Positions 31,120-40,379 are shown, counted from the stretch's first letter. The stretch is 64,000 nt of DNA from Aquisalimonas sp007126095 (GCF_048323695.1 NZ_JBLWFT010000009.1:62001-126000); one strand, 5' to 3'. The notes: generated by a model from the letters alone, not told the origin. Program-made: numbers and translations.

Positions 31120-31734
31120 ATGACGGGAATGCCGGCAATGGGTGACCTTCGCTTCGAACGACTCTATGGCGCCGGTCTGGGCCGGCGGCTTGACGACATT
31201 GCGCGGTTGCGCATGACTGTCTTCCGCGAATGGCCCTATCTCTACGAGGGCGATGAGGAGTATGAACGCCGATTCCTGCAGATTTATGTCGACTCGCCGC
31301 GCTCGTTCGCGCTAACCGTGCTGGACGGCGATGCCGTGGTCGGGGTGACTACGGCCATGCCGCTCACGGACGAGGAGCAGGAGATTCAGCAGCCGTTCGT
31401 CGACGCGGGGATCGACGTGCAGCGCGTATTCTATTTCGCCGAGTCGGTGCTCCTTCCCGAGTACCGCGGTCACGGCCTTTACCGGCAGTTTTTTCAGGAA
31501 CGCGAGGCCCTCGCCGGCTCCTTCGGCGATTACGACCGTGTCGCGTTCTGCGCCGTGCAGCGCCCGGACGACCACCCCATGAAGCCCGCCAACCATCAGC
31601 CGCTGGACCCGGTGTGGCGGCACTTCGGTTATCAGCCCCGGCCGGAGTTGGTGGCCTACTTCCCCTGGCCCGACATCGGCGAACGGGAAGAGACGCAGAA
31701 GCCGCTCCAGTTCTGGCTCAAGCCGCTGGGCTGA
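31120..31734 (+). CDS. GNAT-family acetyltransferase
   Basis: A protein of about 204 residues with GNAT features: an N-terminal LRFERLYG strand, LRMTVFREWPYLYEGDEEYE, the strand LTVLDGDAVVGVTTAMP, and the acetyl-CoA loop region VFYFAESVLLPEYRGHGLYRQFFQERE (R-G-H-G resembles the Q/RxxGxG/A motif). The C terminus is rich in aromatic residues (AYFPWPDIG). The substrate cannot be told. Several in-frame ATGs (31120, 31129, 31138) are possible starts. It converges on the GST gene. Confidence 0.7.
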   Translation: MTGMPAMGDLRFERLYGAGLGRRLDDIARLRMTVFREWPYLYEGDEEYERRFLQIYVDSPRSFALTVLDGDAVVGVTTAMPLTDEEQEIQQPFVDAGIDVQRVFYFAESVLLPEYRGHGLYRQFFQEREALAGSFGDYDRVAFCAVQRPDDHPMKPANHQPLDPVWRHFGYQPRPELVAYFPWPDIGEREETQKPLQFWLKPLG

Positions 31735-31743
31735 GCGACCGCT

Positions 31744-32370
31744 CTACTGTAGTGGTGGCCGGTGGATGTGGCTCGTGAACGCCGCTCGGGTCTGGTAGCG
31801 TTCGTGGAGAGCGGCGAGCAGTGGCTGGGTCGTGGCCGCATCGCCGTTGAGCGTCAGCCAGCGATGGATGAACGCCCCGAGGGCGACGTCAGCGATTGTA
31901 ATCCGGTCTCCCACCAGAAACGCGCCGGGCCGCAGGGATTGCTCGAGAATCGAGAAGTTCTGGTGCGTCTGTCGCCTCGCGGTCTCGATCGTGTTCGCGT
32001 CCCGATCCGCTTCCGGTGTGCGCACCAGGCCGATGAAGTAGGGCAGCATCTGCGGCCACAGCGTGCTGACCTGCCAGTCCATCCATTGATCGATGTATGC
32101 CGACTCCGTTGGTGAACGGCCGTAGCATTCCGCTTCGGGATACAGACGGGCCAGGTAGCGGAGTATCGCATTGGATTCCCAGAGCGTAAGCGCCCCGTGC
32201 TCAATGACCGGCACGAGACCGTTCGGGTTGCGTGCGACCAGCGCGTCGTGCCGTGCGGCATTCTCCTGGCCGCCCGCCGGCTCGTGGTGCCAGGCCATGC
32301 CGAGCTCTTCGGCAAGCCAGAGCACCTTCTGAACGTTGGCCGAGTTGCGGCGTCCCCAGATGGTCAGCAT
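31744..32370 (-). CDS. Glutathione S-transferase family protein
   Basis: 208 residues. The N-terminal thioredoxin-fold domain begins LTIWGRRNSANVQKVLWLAEELG, with the active-site Ser/Asn region and the cis-Pro element NGLVPVIEHGALTLWESNAILRYLA that binds glutathione; the C-terminal helical domain has the N-capping motif FLVGDRITIADVALG. It follows the SDR gene by 9 nt on the same strand, so they are probably co-transcribed, perhaps handling an electrophilic intermediate; that role is inferred. Confidence 0.9.
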   Translation of the reverse strand: MLTIWGRRNSANVQKVLWLAEELGMAWHHEPAGGQENAARHDALVARNPNGLVPVIEHGALTLWESNAILRYLARLYPEAECYGRSPTESAYIDQWMDWQVSTLWPQMLPYFIGLVRTPEADRDANTIETARRQTHQNFSILEQSLRPGAFLVGDRITIADVALGAFIHRWLTLNGDAATTQPLLAALHERYQTRAAFTSHIHRPPLQ

Positions 32371-32379
32371 GTGAAACGC

Positions 32380-33183
32380 CTAGTGGATCTTGCAGGTCAG
32401 GCCGCCATCGACCACCAGATTCTGGCCAGTGATGTACTTGGCTTCGTCCGAGGCCAGGAAGACCATGGCGTGGGCCACATCCCACGCATCACCCATGCGG
32501 CCGGTGGGGCACTGGGCGTTTCGTTTGTCCACCATCTCCTGCTGACTGCTCGCGGAGTAGCCTTCGTTGAGCCCCTGGTAAATCATTGGGGTGTCCATCA
32601 GGCCCGGCAGAATGCAGTTCGCGCGGATGCCCCGGCTGGCGTACTGCAACGCCACGCTCTGACACAGTTGCGCGACAGCGGCTTTGGTGGCGCTGTAACT
32701 CACGTAGGGTACGCCGGTGTAACGGATGCCCGCGATGGAGCCGGTGACCAGGATCACGCCCCGACCCTGACGCTCCATCACCGGCAGAACGTGCTTGCAC
32801 GTCAGGAAAGGGCTGGTGAGGTTGATGTCCAGCGCCCGGTGCCAGGCGCTTTCCTCCAGCTCGACCGGGCCACCCAGCTCGACGATGCCGATATTGTTGT
32901 GCATGACGTCGACGCCGCCGTAGGTGCGTACGCATGCATTCACCATCGACTCCACGGCGGCAGAGTCCGTGGCGTCGGCCTGGTGCGCGGTCGCCTCGAG
33001 CCCCTCGTTGCGAATGAGGTCCACGGTTTCCTGGACCGCCTCTCCGTTGATATCCACCGCGAAAACTCTGGCGCCTTCCCGCGCGGCCTGCATGGCCGCC
33101 GCCTTGCCATTGCCCCAGCCGGCATCAATGGAGCCTGCGCCGATGATCATCACGACGCGATCCTTCAGGCGTTGTCCGCTCAT
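32380..33183 (-). CDS. SDR-family oxidoreductase
   Basis: 267 residues. The cofactor loop is expanded, GAGSIDAGWGNGKAAAMQAA, instead of the usual TGxxxGIG; this GWGNGKA form marks a subfamily of short-chain dehydrogenases. The rest is standard: FAVDIN (acidic residue suggesting NAD), NNIGIVELGGP, VTGSIAGIRYTGVPYVSYSATKAA with Ser-Tyr-Lys, and ILPGLMDTPM. ATG 33183 follows GGAGGAG. The substrate is unknown. A CCCC-AAAG-GGGG element 72-93 bp upstream matches one before the acyl-CoA ligase gene. Confidence 0.88.
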   Translation of the reverse strand: MSGQRLKDRVVMIIGAGSIDAGWGNGKAAAMQAAREGARVFAVDINGEAVQETVDLIRNEGLEATAHQADATDSAAVESMVNACVRTYGGVDVMHNNIGIVELGGPVELEESAWHRALDINLTSPFLTCKHVLPVMERQGRGVILVTGSIAGIRYTGVPYVSYSATKAAVAQLCQSVALQYASRGIRANCILPGLMDTPMIYQGLNEGYSASSQQEMVDKRNAQCPTGRMGDAWDVAHAMVFLASDEAKYITGQNLVVDGGLTCKIH

Positions 33184-33254
33184 TGTGCATCTCCTCCGAT
33201 CCTGTGCGGTTCTCATAATTATTTCGTTCACCATACGAAGGGGTCGGGGCAGGT

Positions 33255-33276
33255 GCACCCCCCTAAAGTGGGGAGC
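33255..33276 (-). promoter_or_regulatory. LAL-regulator candidate operator, copy 1
   Basis: The plus strand reads GCACCCCCC-TAAAGT-GGGGAGC, an imperfect inverted repeat, 72-93 bp upstream of the SDR start. A near-identical element lies at 41998-42018 at about the same distance from the acyl-CoA ligase gene. In both, the minus-strand GGGGGGTGC is followed 19-20 bp later by a -10-like hexamer (here TATGGT). The LAL regulator gene starts 131 bp to the right, so it could share the site. Confidence 0.55.
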
Positions 33277-33406
33277 GACTTGCGGTTACCTTGGCGGGCC
33301 GGTTTCCGTAAACTGCGGGGATGTGACGGCTCCCCGGGACATGCCGTGACAGCGCCAGCAGCCCGGCTGGAAACGCGCCCGATCCACAGGTGACGTGTGG
33401 TTAACG

Positions 33407-36094
33407 ATGGAAAAATGGCAGTCTCCAGTAGAAATGCAGGCACTGGATGTGCCACCGACTGTGCTTCGGCCGCCGCAAAGCGGGGTGGAGCTGATCCCTC
33501 GCCCGCAGGTATTCAAGACCATCACCGATCTGCCTCCCGGGTGCATGGTCAAGGTCGTGGCGCCCGCCGGGGCCGGCAAGACGACCGTTCTCAGTCAGGC
33601 GTATGAGCACCTGCGTCGGGATGAAGTCGCCGTCGCCTGGCTGTCGGTGACGTCTCTGGCCAATGACTTCCACCGTTTCGTGCTGCAGCTCATCGCGGCC
33701 GTGCGCACCGCCAAGCCCGATTTCGCCGCAACGCTGCCGTCGCTGCTCGAGAGTACAACGTCGCGCATGTATCAGGACCTTGCCATGAAACTGGCGCTGG
33801 CGTTTGCTCACGGAGTGGACAAGCGCCTGGTCGTGTTCGTGGACGACTACCACTGCATCGATTTGCCGGTCATTCATCAGACGCTGGCGATGCTGCTGGA
33901 CCATCTGCCACCCGAGGTGTCGCTGGTTGTCGGGTCACGTACCGAGCCCGACTTTCCGTTGGGAGCCATGCGGGCCAGTGGCCGCCTGGTGGAGCTGGGC
34001 TGGAACGAACTGCGGTTTTCCCGGGCCGAAGCGGCCGAGCTGTTCCAGTTGCGCGGCTGTGACCTGTCGGCCTCGCAACTGCAGAGTGTCTACGACGAGA
34101 CGGAGGGGTGGGCCACGGGCCTGCAGCTGGCCAGCCTGGATCTGGGGGCGGATGACGCCATGCGTGCCGGCGATCAGCCGCTCACCCGACAGGCGCACGT
34201 CACCGACTACTGGCTCGATGCCGTACTGCGCAGACTGTCACCGGAGCTCCAGGGTTTCCTGCTCCGTACCTCGGTGCTCGACGGTCTGAGTCCGGGGCTT
34301 TGTGACGCGATCTGCAACACCGATGACAGCGCCGCCGTGCTGCAGGAGCTGGAGCGGCTGAATCTGTTCACCTTCCGCCTCGACGATGTCCAGGTCTGGT
34401 TCCGCTACCATCATCTCTTTCGGGAGTTCCTGTTCACGCGACTGCGGGACCGCCACCCGCAGCAGGTGGAGGCGTTGCACCTGGCCGCCAGCCGGTGGTT
34501 CGAGCAGGAGGGGGCGCTGGCCGAGGCCATTGATTTCGCCCTCCGGGCCAATGACCCGAGTCGGGCGGCAGCGTTGCTTATCCCCTATGGGCGGGCGCTG
34601 TTCCGTGGCGGACGGTTCAAGGAGCTGCGCCTGAATCTGGAGCAATTGCCGGAAAGTGAACTCACCGCATCGGCGGAGCTGTGCATCCTCAACGGCTGGT
34701 CCTGTGCCTATGGTGGCGAATTCGGGAGAGCGCACGCCTGGGCCGAAGCCGGAGCAGACGCCGCCTTGCATGAAGCGAAGCGCGTGGCCTTCGAGGGTGA
34801 GATCGCGGTGCTTCTCAGCACGCTGGGCGTCATCCAGAACGATGAACCGAATCGCACCAGCCTTCATCCGCGGCTCATGGAGCAGCTGGAGCACACCGAC
34901 AGTTCGGTGCAGGCCTTCGCGCACATTGCGCTCGGGTACGCCTATCGTTCGGATGGCCGGCTGGCGGACGCGGGCCACGAAATTGCCGAAGCGATCCGCT
35001 TTGCCGAGCGCAACGAGTGCTCGCTGATCAACATGCTTGCCCGCTACAACCACGTGGCGCTGGCGTTGCTGCGGGGCGAGCGTGAGGTCGCCGAGAACAG
35101 CGCACGCGGAAGCCTGCAGATTGCCACGGAACGCCACTGGACCGAGGGGATGGGGGCCGCATTCGTGCGCGCGCAGCTCGGTGCCGTTCTGTACGAGGCA
35201 AACCGGGTTGACGACGCACTCACCGAACTCGACGCCGCCGTGGCCATCCTGCGTGCGACCGAGGCCTACGGTTTTCTCGGGGTTGCCCTGTTGATGAGGG
35301 CTCGAGCACTGTGGGCCGGAGGGCGTATGGATGCGGCCGGCAGTGATCTGCGTGACGCCGGTGAAATCGGTGAGAGTCGCCAGGTGGAACGCGTGCGCTT
35401 CAAGAAAGCGCTTTTGGAGGCGCGCATGGCGCTCGCCGACGGGCGAGTGTCCAGAGCGAGGCGTCACCTGGACAGGGCCCGGTTGCTGGTGCGTGAGCCC
35501 GGGGCCGGGGAGGCGTGGTCGGAGCACTTCGAGCAACTGAAGCTGGTGGAAGCGCGGGCCGCGGTGGCCAGCCAGGACTGGCATGCCGTCTCGGCAGAGC
35601 TTGCCACCATTGCGACCAGCGCCCGCGACGCCGGGCGCTGGTATCACTGGCTGGAGGCGCAGGCGCTGACCGTGGAGGTTTGCCTCGCCCGGGAGGATGC
35701 CGCGGCGGACGCGGTGCTCACGGAAGCACTCGCCTTCGCGGCCGAGGAGTCGCTGTGGCGTCCATTCTTCCACGTGGGCCCGCGCTTGCGGGCGCGGGTT
35801 GCCCTGCTCGCCAGGAGGGGCGGTGTGCGCGGGGCCGTGGCGCTGGATGCCGCGCTGGACGCTCCGGGGCTTGCCGCCGAGCGGAGCCGCTGTGAACCTT
35901 TACATGCCCGGGAAACGCAGATTCTCGCGCTGGTTGCGGAAGGGGTGAAGAACCGTGAGATCGGTGCGCGGTTGTTCATCTCCGAGGAAACGGTGAAATG
36001 GTATCTCAAGAGCCTGTACCGCAAGCTCGATGTGGAAAACCGCACTGCCGCCGTTGCCCGGGCTCGGGAACTGGGGTTGATGGCGGAAGCCTGA
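33407..36094 (+). CDS. MalT-like LuxR-family (LAL) transcriptional regulator
   Basis: A protein of about 895 residues with the LAL layout: an N-terminal STAND-type ATPase (Walker A APAGAGKTT at about residue 50, Walker B RLVVFVDDYHCID), the winged-helix/arm region (LNLFTFRLDDVQVWFRYHHLFREFL is typical of MalT homologues), a long TPR-like helical middle (about 400-800), and a C-terminal LuxR helix-turn-helix, LHARETQILALVAEGVKNRE and IGARLFISEETVKWYLKSLY. Such proteins activate on binding ATP and an inducer. The start may be GTG 33395 or ATG 33407. Flanked by the two operons that share the G/C-rich operator. Confidence 0.9.
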   Translation: MEKWQSPVEMQALDVPPTVLRPPQSGVELIPRPQVFKTITDLPPGCMVKVVAPAGAGKTTVLSQAYEHLRRDEVAVAWLSVTSLANDFHRFVLQLIAAVRTAKPDFAATLPSLLESTTSRMYQDLAMKLALAFAHGVDKRLVVFVDDYHCIDLPVIHQTLAMLLDHLPPEVSLVVGSRTEPDFPLGAMRASGRLVELGWNELRFSRAEAAELFQLRGCDLSASQLQSVYDETEGWATGLQLASLDLGADDAMRAGDQPLTRQAHVTDYWLDAVLRRLSPELQGFLLRTSVLDGLSPGLCDAICNTDDSAAVLQELERLNLFTFRLDDVQVWFRYHHLFREFLFTRLRDRHPQQVEALHLAASRWFEQEGALAEAIDFALRANDPSRAAALLIPYGRALFRGGRFKELRLNLEQLPESELTASAELCILNGWSCAYGGEFGRAHAWAEAGADAALHEAKRVAFEGEIAVLLSTLGVIQNDEPNRTSLHPRLMEQLEHTDSSVQAFAHIALGYAYRSDGRLADAGHEIAEAIRFAERNECSLINMLARYNHVALALLRGEREVAENSARGSLQIATERHWTEGMGAAFVRAQLGAVLYEANRVDDALTELDAAVAILRATEAYGFLGVALLMRARALWAGGRMDAAGSDLRDAGEIGESRQVERVRFKKALLEARMALADGRVSRARRHLDRARLLVREPGAGEAWSEHFEQLKLVEARAAVASQDWHAVSAELATIATSARDAGRWYHWLEAQALTVEVCLAREDAAADAVLTEALAFAAEESLWRPFFHVGPRLRARVALLARRGGVRGAVALDAALDAPGLAAERSRCEPLHARETQILALVAEGVKNREIGARLFISEETVKWYLKSLYRKLDVENRTAAVARARELGLMAEA

Positions 36095-36096
36095 CA

Positions 36097-36121
36097 GCCT
36101 CCCCGGAGGCCCCGGGGAGGC
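36097..36121. terminator. Bidirectional hairpin between convergent genes
   Basis: A perfect 10-bp stem (GCCTCCCCGG and CCGGGGAGGC, 5-nt loop) fills the 33-bp gap between the convergent LAL regulator and second dctM genes. No U-tract, but its position between two 3' ends fits a shared terminator. Confidence 0.5.
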
Positions 36122-36127
36122 CCGTCA

Positions 36128-37432
36128 TTACATGGTGCTCGGGAGCCAGGTCGTCAGCAGCGGGAAGCTGAACAGGATTGCCAGAGCTGCCAGTTCCATC
36201 AGCACGAACCAGCTGGAGCCGTGGAAGACTTTCTCCAGTTTGACGTCATCATCCAGTCCCGCGATGACGTAACAGTTCAGCCCCACCGGTGGCGTAATCA
36301 ACCCGATCTCGCACATCTTCACGGCCAGAATGCCGAACCAGATCGGGTCGAACCCGAGCGCGACCACGGTCGGGAACATGATCGGCATGGTGATCACGAG
36401 CATGGAGAAGGCGTCCAGGAACATCCCCAGGGGCAGGAAGATCAGCAGGAAAAGGAAGATGATCACGAGCCCCGGCACCGGCAGTGTCGCAGCGAACTCC
36501 GAGAGCATCTGCGGCAGTTGCACCAGGCTCAGGAACAGGCTGAATATCGCGGCCCCGATGATCGTCATCATGATCATGACGGTGGTGGACAGGGCGTCCT
36601 GGCAGGACGTCCAGATGCTGCGGAGCTTCCCGCGGGTTCCGGAGGCAAGCAGCATCAGCAGCGCCGCCAGTGCGCCCACCGCCGCAGCCTCCGTCGGCGT
36701 GAATACGCCCGTGTAGATGCCTCCCAGTACGACGACGATCAGCACAAGCAGCGGCCATGCGCCAACTAGGGAGACCAGGCGCTCCTTCCAGGCGGTGCGT
36801 TCGGACACCTTGCCCAGTTCCGGCTTGAGTTTGCTCAGCACCCAGATACCGCCCAGGAAGATCACGGTGGAGAGAATTCCGGGGATGACGCCCGCAAGCA
36901 GCATGGCGCCTGCAGAAACCTGGTTGATGGCGGCGTAGAACACCAGCAGCACGCTGGGCGGAATCAGAACGCCCAGCACACCGCCTGCGGCGATGGCGCC
37001 GGTGGAGAGCCGCTGATCGTAGCCGGCCTTTTTCATCTCCGGGAGGGCAATCGACCCCACGGTCGCCGCGGTGGCGACGCTGGAGCCGGATGTCGCCGAG
37101 AAGCCCGCACACGTGAGCACGCTGGACATGGCCAGGCCGCCGGGCCAGTGACCGACCCACTTCCGCGAGATACCGAACAGGGCGCGCCCGACGCCGGCGT
37201 GGTGCGCGAAGTTGCCCAGCAGAATGAACAGCGGGATCACGGTCATGAGATAAACCGCGGTCTCCTGGTACGTCAGCGTGCGCAGGGTGGAGTAGATGTA
37301 GCCGAACCCCTCCGTGGCGAAGATGCCCACCAGGCCGGAAATGCCCAGGGCCGCGAATACCGGGAATCCGACCGCCATCAGAACGAACAGCAGAGGGATG
37401 ACAATGATGATTGCGGTGACTGGCTCAAGCAT
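36128..37432 (-). CDS. dctM: TRAP transporter large permease DctM (system 2)
   Basis: 434 residues, twelve or so hydrophobic segments, with FVLMAVGFPVFAALGISG, MSSVLTCAGFSATSGSSVATAATVGSIALPEM, AAGGVLGVLIPPSVLLVFYA and CEIGLITPPVGLNCYVIAGL, all typical of DctM. ATG 37432 overlaps the dctQ stop by 8 nt; the longer open frame is dctQ shadow. It differs clearly in sequence from the system 1 DctM. Substrate unknown; context suggests an acid that is then activated by the acyl-CoA ligase upstream. Confidence 0.93.
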   Translation of the reverse strand: MLEPVTAIIIVIPLLFVLMAVGFPVFAALGISGLVGIFATEGFGYIYSTLRTLTYQETAVYLMTVIPLFILLGNFAHHAGVGRALFGISRKWVGHWPGGLAMSSVLTCAGFSATSGSSVATAATVGSIALPEMKKAGYDQRLSTGAIAAGGVLGVLIPPSVLLVFYAAINQVSAGAMLLAGVIPGILSTVIFLGGIWVLSKLKPELGKVSERTAWKERLVSLVGAWPLLVLIVVVLGGIYTGVFTPTEAAAVGALAALLMLLASGTRGKLRSIWTSCQDALSTTVMIMMTIIGAAIFSLFLSLVQLPQMLSEFAATLPVPGLVIIFLFLLIFLPLGMFLDAFSMLVITMPIMFPTVVALGFDPIWFGILAVKMCEIGLITPPVGLNCYVIAGLDDDVKLEKVFHGSSWFVLMELAALAILFSFPLLTTWLPSTM

Positions 37433-37958
37433 GGGGAATGTCCTGTCGTCCGGTCGGGCGTCTGGTGTTCGTCCGGCCTCCCCTTGCCAAGGCCTCCACG
37501 GCGCACTTGAGCATCTGCAGGCTGGCCAGCCAGAGACCGAGCGCGACGATGATCTTGACCCACCAGACCGGCATGCGGACCACGCCCCAGCGGAACTCCC
37601 GGTCAAGGGTGGAGTGATACGCCTCCTGGGTGGCCGGAGCGGCGATGATCATCAGCAGGATCGCGGTCGCGATCCAGGCGAACGCCTCCAGGCCGGCACG
37701 CGCCCGGGGCGGCAACCGGTCAACAAGGAGGGTCACGCGGATGTGCTTGCGGCCCTGCTGCGCCCAACCCAGGCCGAACATCACGCAGACCACCATGGCC
37801 AGCTCGGCCATTTCGAACACACCGGGAATGGAGTTGCCGAGGAGGAATCGTGAGGCCACGTCCGAGCTTGTCCCCACCATCAGGAACAATAGAAAGACGA
37901 TGGCGATCACGCCCGTCACCCAGGCGAGAAGGGTCTCGAGTCGGTTCAAGAGGTTCAC
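37425..37958 (-). CDS. dctQ: TRAP transporter small permease DctQ (system 2)
   Basis: A DctQ-type protein with four membrane segments: LLAWVTGVIAIVFLLFLMVG, MAELAMVVCVMFGLGWAQQG, FAWIATAILLMIIAAPATQE and WWVKIIVALGLWLASLQML, with the RFLLGNSIPGVFE motif after helix 1. GTG 37958 (177 residues) is preferred, because a start at GTG 38030 would place a stable hairpin (37988-38020) inside the coding region and add an unconserved N-terminal tail; the longer version (201 residues) cannot be excluded. Confidence 0.8.
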   Translation of the reverse strand: MNLLNRLETLLAWVTGVIAIVFLLFLMVGTSSDVASRFLLGNSIPGVFEMAELAMVVCVMFGLGWAQQGRKHIRVTLLVDRLPPRARAGLEAFAWIATAILLMIIAAPATQEAYHSTLDREFRWGVVRMPVWWVKIIVALGLWLASLQMLKCAVEALARGGRTNTRRPTGRQDIPHA

Positions 37959-37987
37959 GGCGCACCTTGTTCTTGCGGCAATGAAAG

Positions 37988-38020
37988 CGCCCCCGGGCCG
38001 CGTGGCGTGCACCGGGGGCG
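37988..38020. terminator. Hairpin between second dctP and dctQ
   Basis: A 9-bp perfect stem (CGCCCCCGG at 37988-37996 and CCGGGGGCG at 38012-38020) with a 15-nt GC-rich loop lies 12 nt after the second dctP stop. Same place in the operon as the 13-bp hairpin of system 1, with unrelated sequence, so it probably has the same role in raising dctP over dctQM. Confidence 0.5.
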
Positions 38021-38032
38021 GATTGCTCACGA

Positions 38033-39130
38033 TCAGCCTCTGGCCTGATAGATCTCGTAAGGCGTCTTGAGATCGCCCTGGCCGTCGTGCCGGTCGATGG
38101 CTTCCCGGACCACATCCTGCATGGCATCACCGTCGATGCCATTGGGCTCGGCAACTTCCGTTTTCCACTGCTCCACCTGATCGGGCTGGACGATGTCCCG
38201 GGCCCGTTCCTTCTCCTCTTCGGACCAGGTGGCGAACTCGGCGCCGTCTTCCAGCGCGGTCTCCACGGCTTCTTCCGCAGCGGGCTGGTAGATCTCGGCG
38301 AGCTTGCGCTCGTACAGGTCGGCCGCCACCTCGTCGAACAGCGACTGGACCTCTTCCGGCAGATGCTCCCATTCCCGCATGCTCATTACCGTTGCGGCGG
38401 GCGCATGAGGGCCGTCACCCATGTCGGTGAAGTGCGGGGCGATCTCGTGGAGCTGATAGCTGACGGCGGTCACGAACTCGAAGCCGGCAGCACCGTCGAT
38501 GACGCCGCGCTCCAGCGAGGTGTAGACCTCCGGCGCGGCCATGGGCACCGGGGAGCCACCCAGGCGCTCGATGGTGTCATTCATGACGCCGTAGGCGCGG
38601 ATGCGCTTGCCGCGAAGATCCTCGATGGAGTTGATGGGCTCGCGAGTCACCAGTGGCGCGTGGTACCAGTTCGTCCAGTAGAGCACCTTGGCGCCGTGAC
38701 GTTCTTCCCACTCCTGGCGGAGGGGGGCGAAGTTTTCGTAGACATCGCGGCATACCAGTTGCATCGCATCGGCCTGCGACATGCGGTAATACCACTCCAG
38801 GCCTCGTGTTGCCGGCATGGAAGCTTCGTAGTAGCCCGGCGAGATCAGGGACATCTGGCTGCGGTTATCGCGCACTGCCGGCAGGTGGTCGCCCACGCCG
38901 TGCAGAGACGCCGACCAGTACTGGCTGAAGTCGATGGCGCCTTCGGAGCGGCGTTTGATCTCCTCCATGAACCAGGTATCGAGCTGCGAGGGGATGGCCT
39001 GCTGCGAGATGTAGGATGCCCAGCGCATGTCTCGGTCGTTGCCAGCGAGCAGGGACAGCGGCACACTGCTGAGGGCAATGGCCCCGCCGACAGACGCGCC
39101 GGACAGTTTCAGAAAGTGTCGTCTTTGCAT
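38033..39130 (-). CDS. dctP: TRAP transporter solute-binding protein DctP (system 2), Tat-type signal
   Basis: 365 residues. The N terminus MQRRHFLKLSGASVGGAIAL is a twin-arginine-like signal (RRHFLKL), unlike the Sec signal of system 1. Mature features: RWASYISQQAIPSQLDTWFM, NSIEDLRGKRIRAYGVMNDT with the substrate-binding Arg, and SLERGVIDGAAGFEFVTAVS. Several segments (HGVGDHLPAVRDNRSQMSLI) place it in a different TRAP-binding-protein cluster from system 1. ATG 39130 follows GGAGGAG. Export already folded would imply a cofactor or fast folding, which is speculation. Confidence 0.9.
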   Translation of the reverse strand: MQRRHFLKLSGASVGGAIALSSVPLSLLAGNDRDMRWASYISQQAIPSQLDTWFMEEIKRRSEGAIDFSQYWSASLHGVGDHLPAVRDNRSQMSLISPGYYEASMPATRGLEWYYRMSQADAMQLVCRDVYENFAPLRQEWEERHGAKVLYWTNWYHAPLVTREPINSIEDLRGKRIRAYGVMNDTIERLGGSPVPMAAPEVYTSLERGVIDGAAGFEFVTAVSYQLHEIAPHFTDMGDGPHAPAATVMSMREWEHLPEEVQSLFDEVAADLYERKLAEIYQPAAEEAVETALEDGAEFATWSEEEKERARDIVQPDQVEQWKTEVAEPNGIDGDAMQDVVREAIDRHDGQGDLKTPYEIYQARG

Positions 39131-39176
39131 GGTCGTACTCCTCCAGTCGGTCTCTTTATGGTCGTATTGCAGGGTG

Positions 39177-40346
39177 CTAGCGGGCGCGCTCCAGAACGCT
39201 GGCGTAGTTCGCGACGGCAACGCCTCCCATGTTGAACACGGCCCCCAGCTGCGGCGATGCCACCTGCATGTCGCCCGCTTCCCCGGTGAGCTGTTTTGCG
39301 GCCATCACGTGCATGGAGACGCCGGTTGCGCCCACGGGGTGGCCTTTGGCTTTCAGCCCGCCGGACGGGTTGACGGGCAATCGTCCGTCAACCGTCACCC
39401 AGTCTTCCTCGATGGCGCGGCGGCCTTCACCCTTCGGCGTGAGGCCGATAGCCTCGTAGATCATCAGCTCCGCGATGGTGAAACAGTCATGGACCTCGGC
39501 GAACGACAGGTCATCCAGGCCGACGCCAGCGTGCTGCATGGCCTGACGCCAGGCATGGGCCGCGCCTTCCAGCTCCGTGAGATCGCGCCGGGCCATGGGC
39601 ATGAACTCCGTGGCCTGTACGCGGGACCGGAAACCAACCGCCCGCCGGGCATTGGCCAGGCCCGATGCGTCGGAGAGCACCACGGCCGCCGCGCCGTCAG
39701 AGACTGGTGAGCAATCCGTGCGGCGCAGGGGAGCAGCCACCACCGGGTTCTTGGCGGACTCCGTGTTGCAGAAATCGAACCCGAAGTCGTTCTGAAGGTG
39801 GGCGTAGGGATTGCGCGCGCCGTTGTGATGGTTCTTGGCGGCGATCCTTGCAAGCACGTCGCTTTGATCACCGTAGGCGTCAAAGTACGCCTGGGCGATG
39901 CGCGCGAAGACTCCGGCGAAGCCCAGGCTGGTCTCCACCAGATCGCTGCGGCGATAGCTGGCGCCAAGCAGGCTGTCTGCAACCTGCGCCGCCCCGGCGT
40001 CGGTCATTTTCTCGACGCCCACGACCAGAACGCGACGGGCGGCGCCGCTGGCGAGGTGGTTCAGCCCTTGATGCAGGGCGGCGGAACCGCTGGCACAGGC
40101 ATTCTCGACCCGGGTGGCCGGCTTGAAGCGCAGCCGCTCGTCCACCTGCAGCACCAGCGGCGCGCAGAAGTCCTGGGGGCTCATTCCGCTGTTGAAGTGG
40201 CCGAGGTAGATGGCGTCGATCTCGGCCGCGTCAACTCCGGCATCCTCCAGCGCCTCGCCGGCTGCCTGGGTAATCAGTGACTCGATATCGCAATCGGTGT
40301 GCTTTCCGAACCGGGTATGCCCCCAACCGATCATGTAGTGGTCCAT
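39177..40346 (-). CDS. Thiolase family protein (acetyl-CoA acetyltransferase-like)
   Basis: 389 residues of the thiolase fold, nearer to the SCP-x/lipid-transfer branch than to degradative FadA: RVENACASGSAALHQGLNHL carries the nucleophilic Cys, FAEVHDCFTIAEL the HDCF box, and GGLKAKGHPVGATGVSMH the GHPxGATG box with the catalytic His. The usual second Cys of the C-terminal CxGGGxG motif is replaced, with FNMGGVAVANYASVLER at the end; this is normal for the SCP-x branch. It lies between the acyl-CoA ligase and the TRAP genes. GGAGGT precedes the ATG. Confidence 0.88.
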   Translation of the reverse strand: MDHYMIGWGHTRFGKHTDCDIESLITQAAGEALEDAGVDAAEIDAIYLGHFNSGMSPQDFCAPLVLQVDERLRFKPATRVENACASGSAALHQGLNHLASGAARRVLVVGVEKMTDAGAAQVADSLLGASYRRSDLVETSLGFAGVFARIAQAYFDAYGDQSDVLARIAAKNHHNGARNPYAHLQNDFGFDFCNTESAKNPVVAAPLRRTDCSPVSDGAAAVVLSDASGLANARRAVGFRSRVQATEFMPMARRDLTELEGAAHAWRQAMQHAGVGLDDLSFAEVHDCFTIAELMIYEAIGLTPKGEGRRAIEEDWVTVDGRLPVNPSGGLKAKGHPVGATGVSMHVMAAKQLTGEAGDMQVASPQLGAVFNMGGVAVANYASVLERAR

Positions 40347-40379
40347 GGTGACCTCCTGGTGTGGTTTGCGCCGCGCGCG

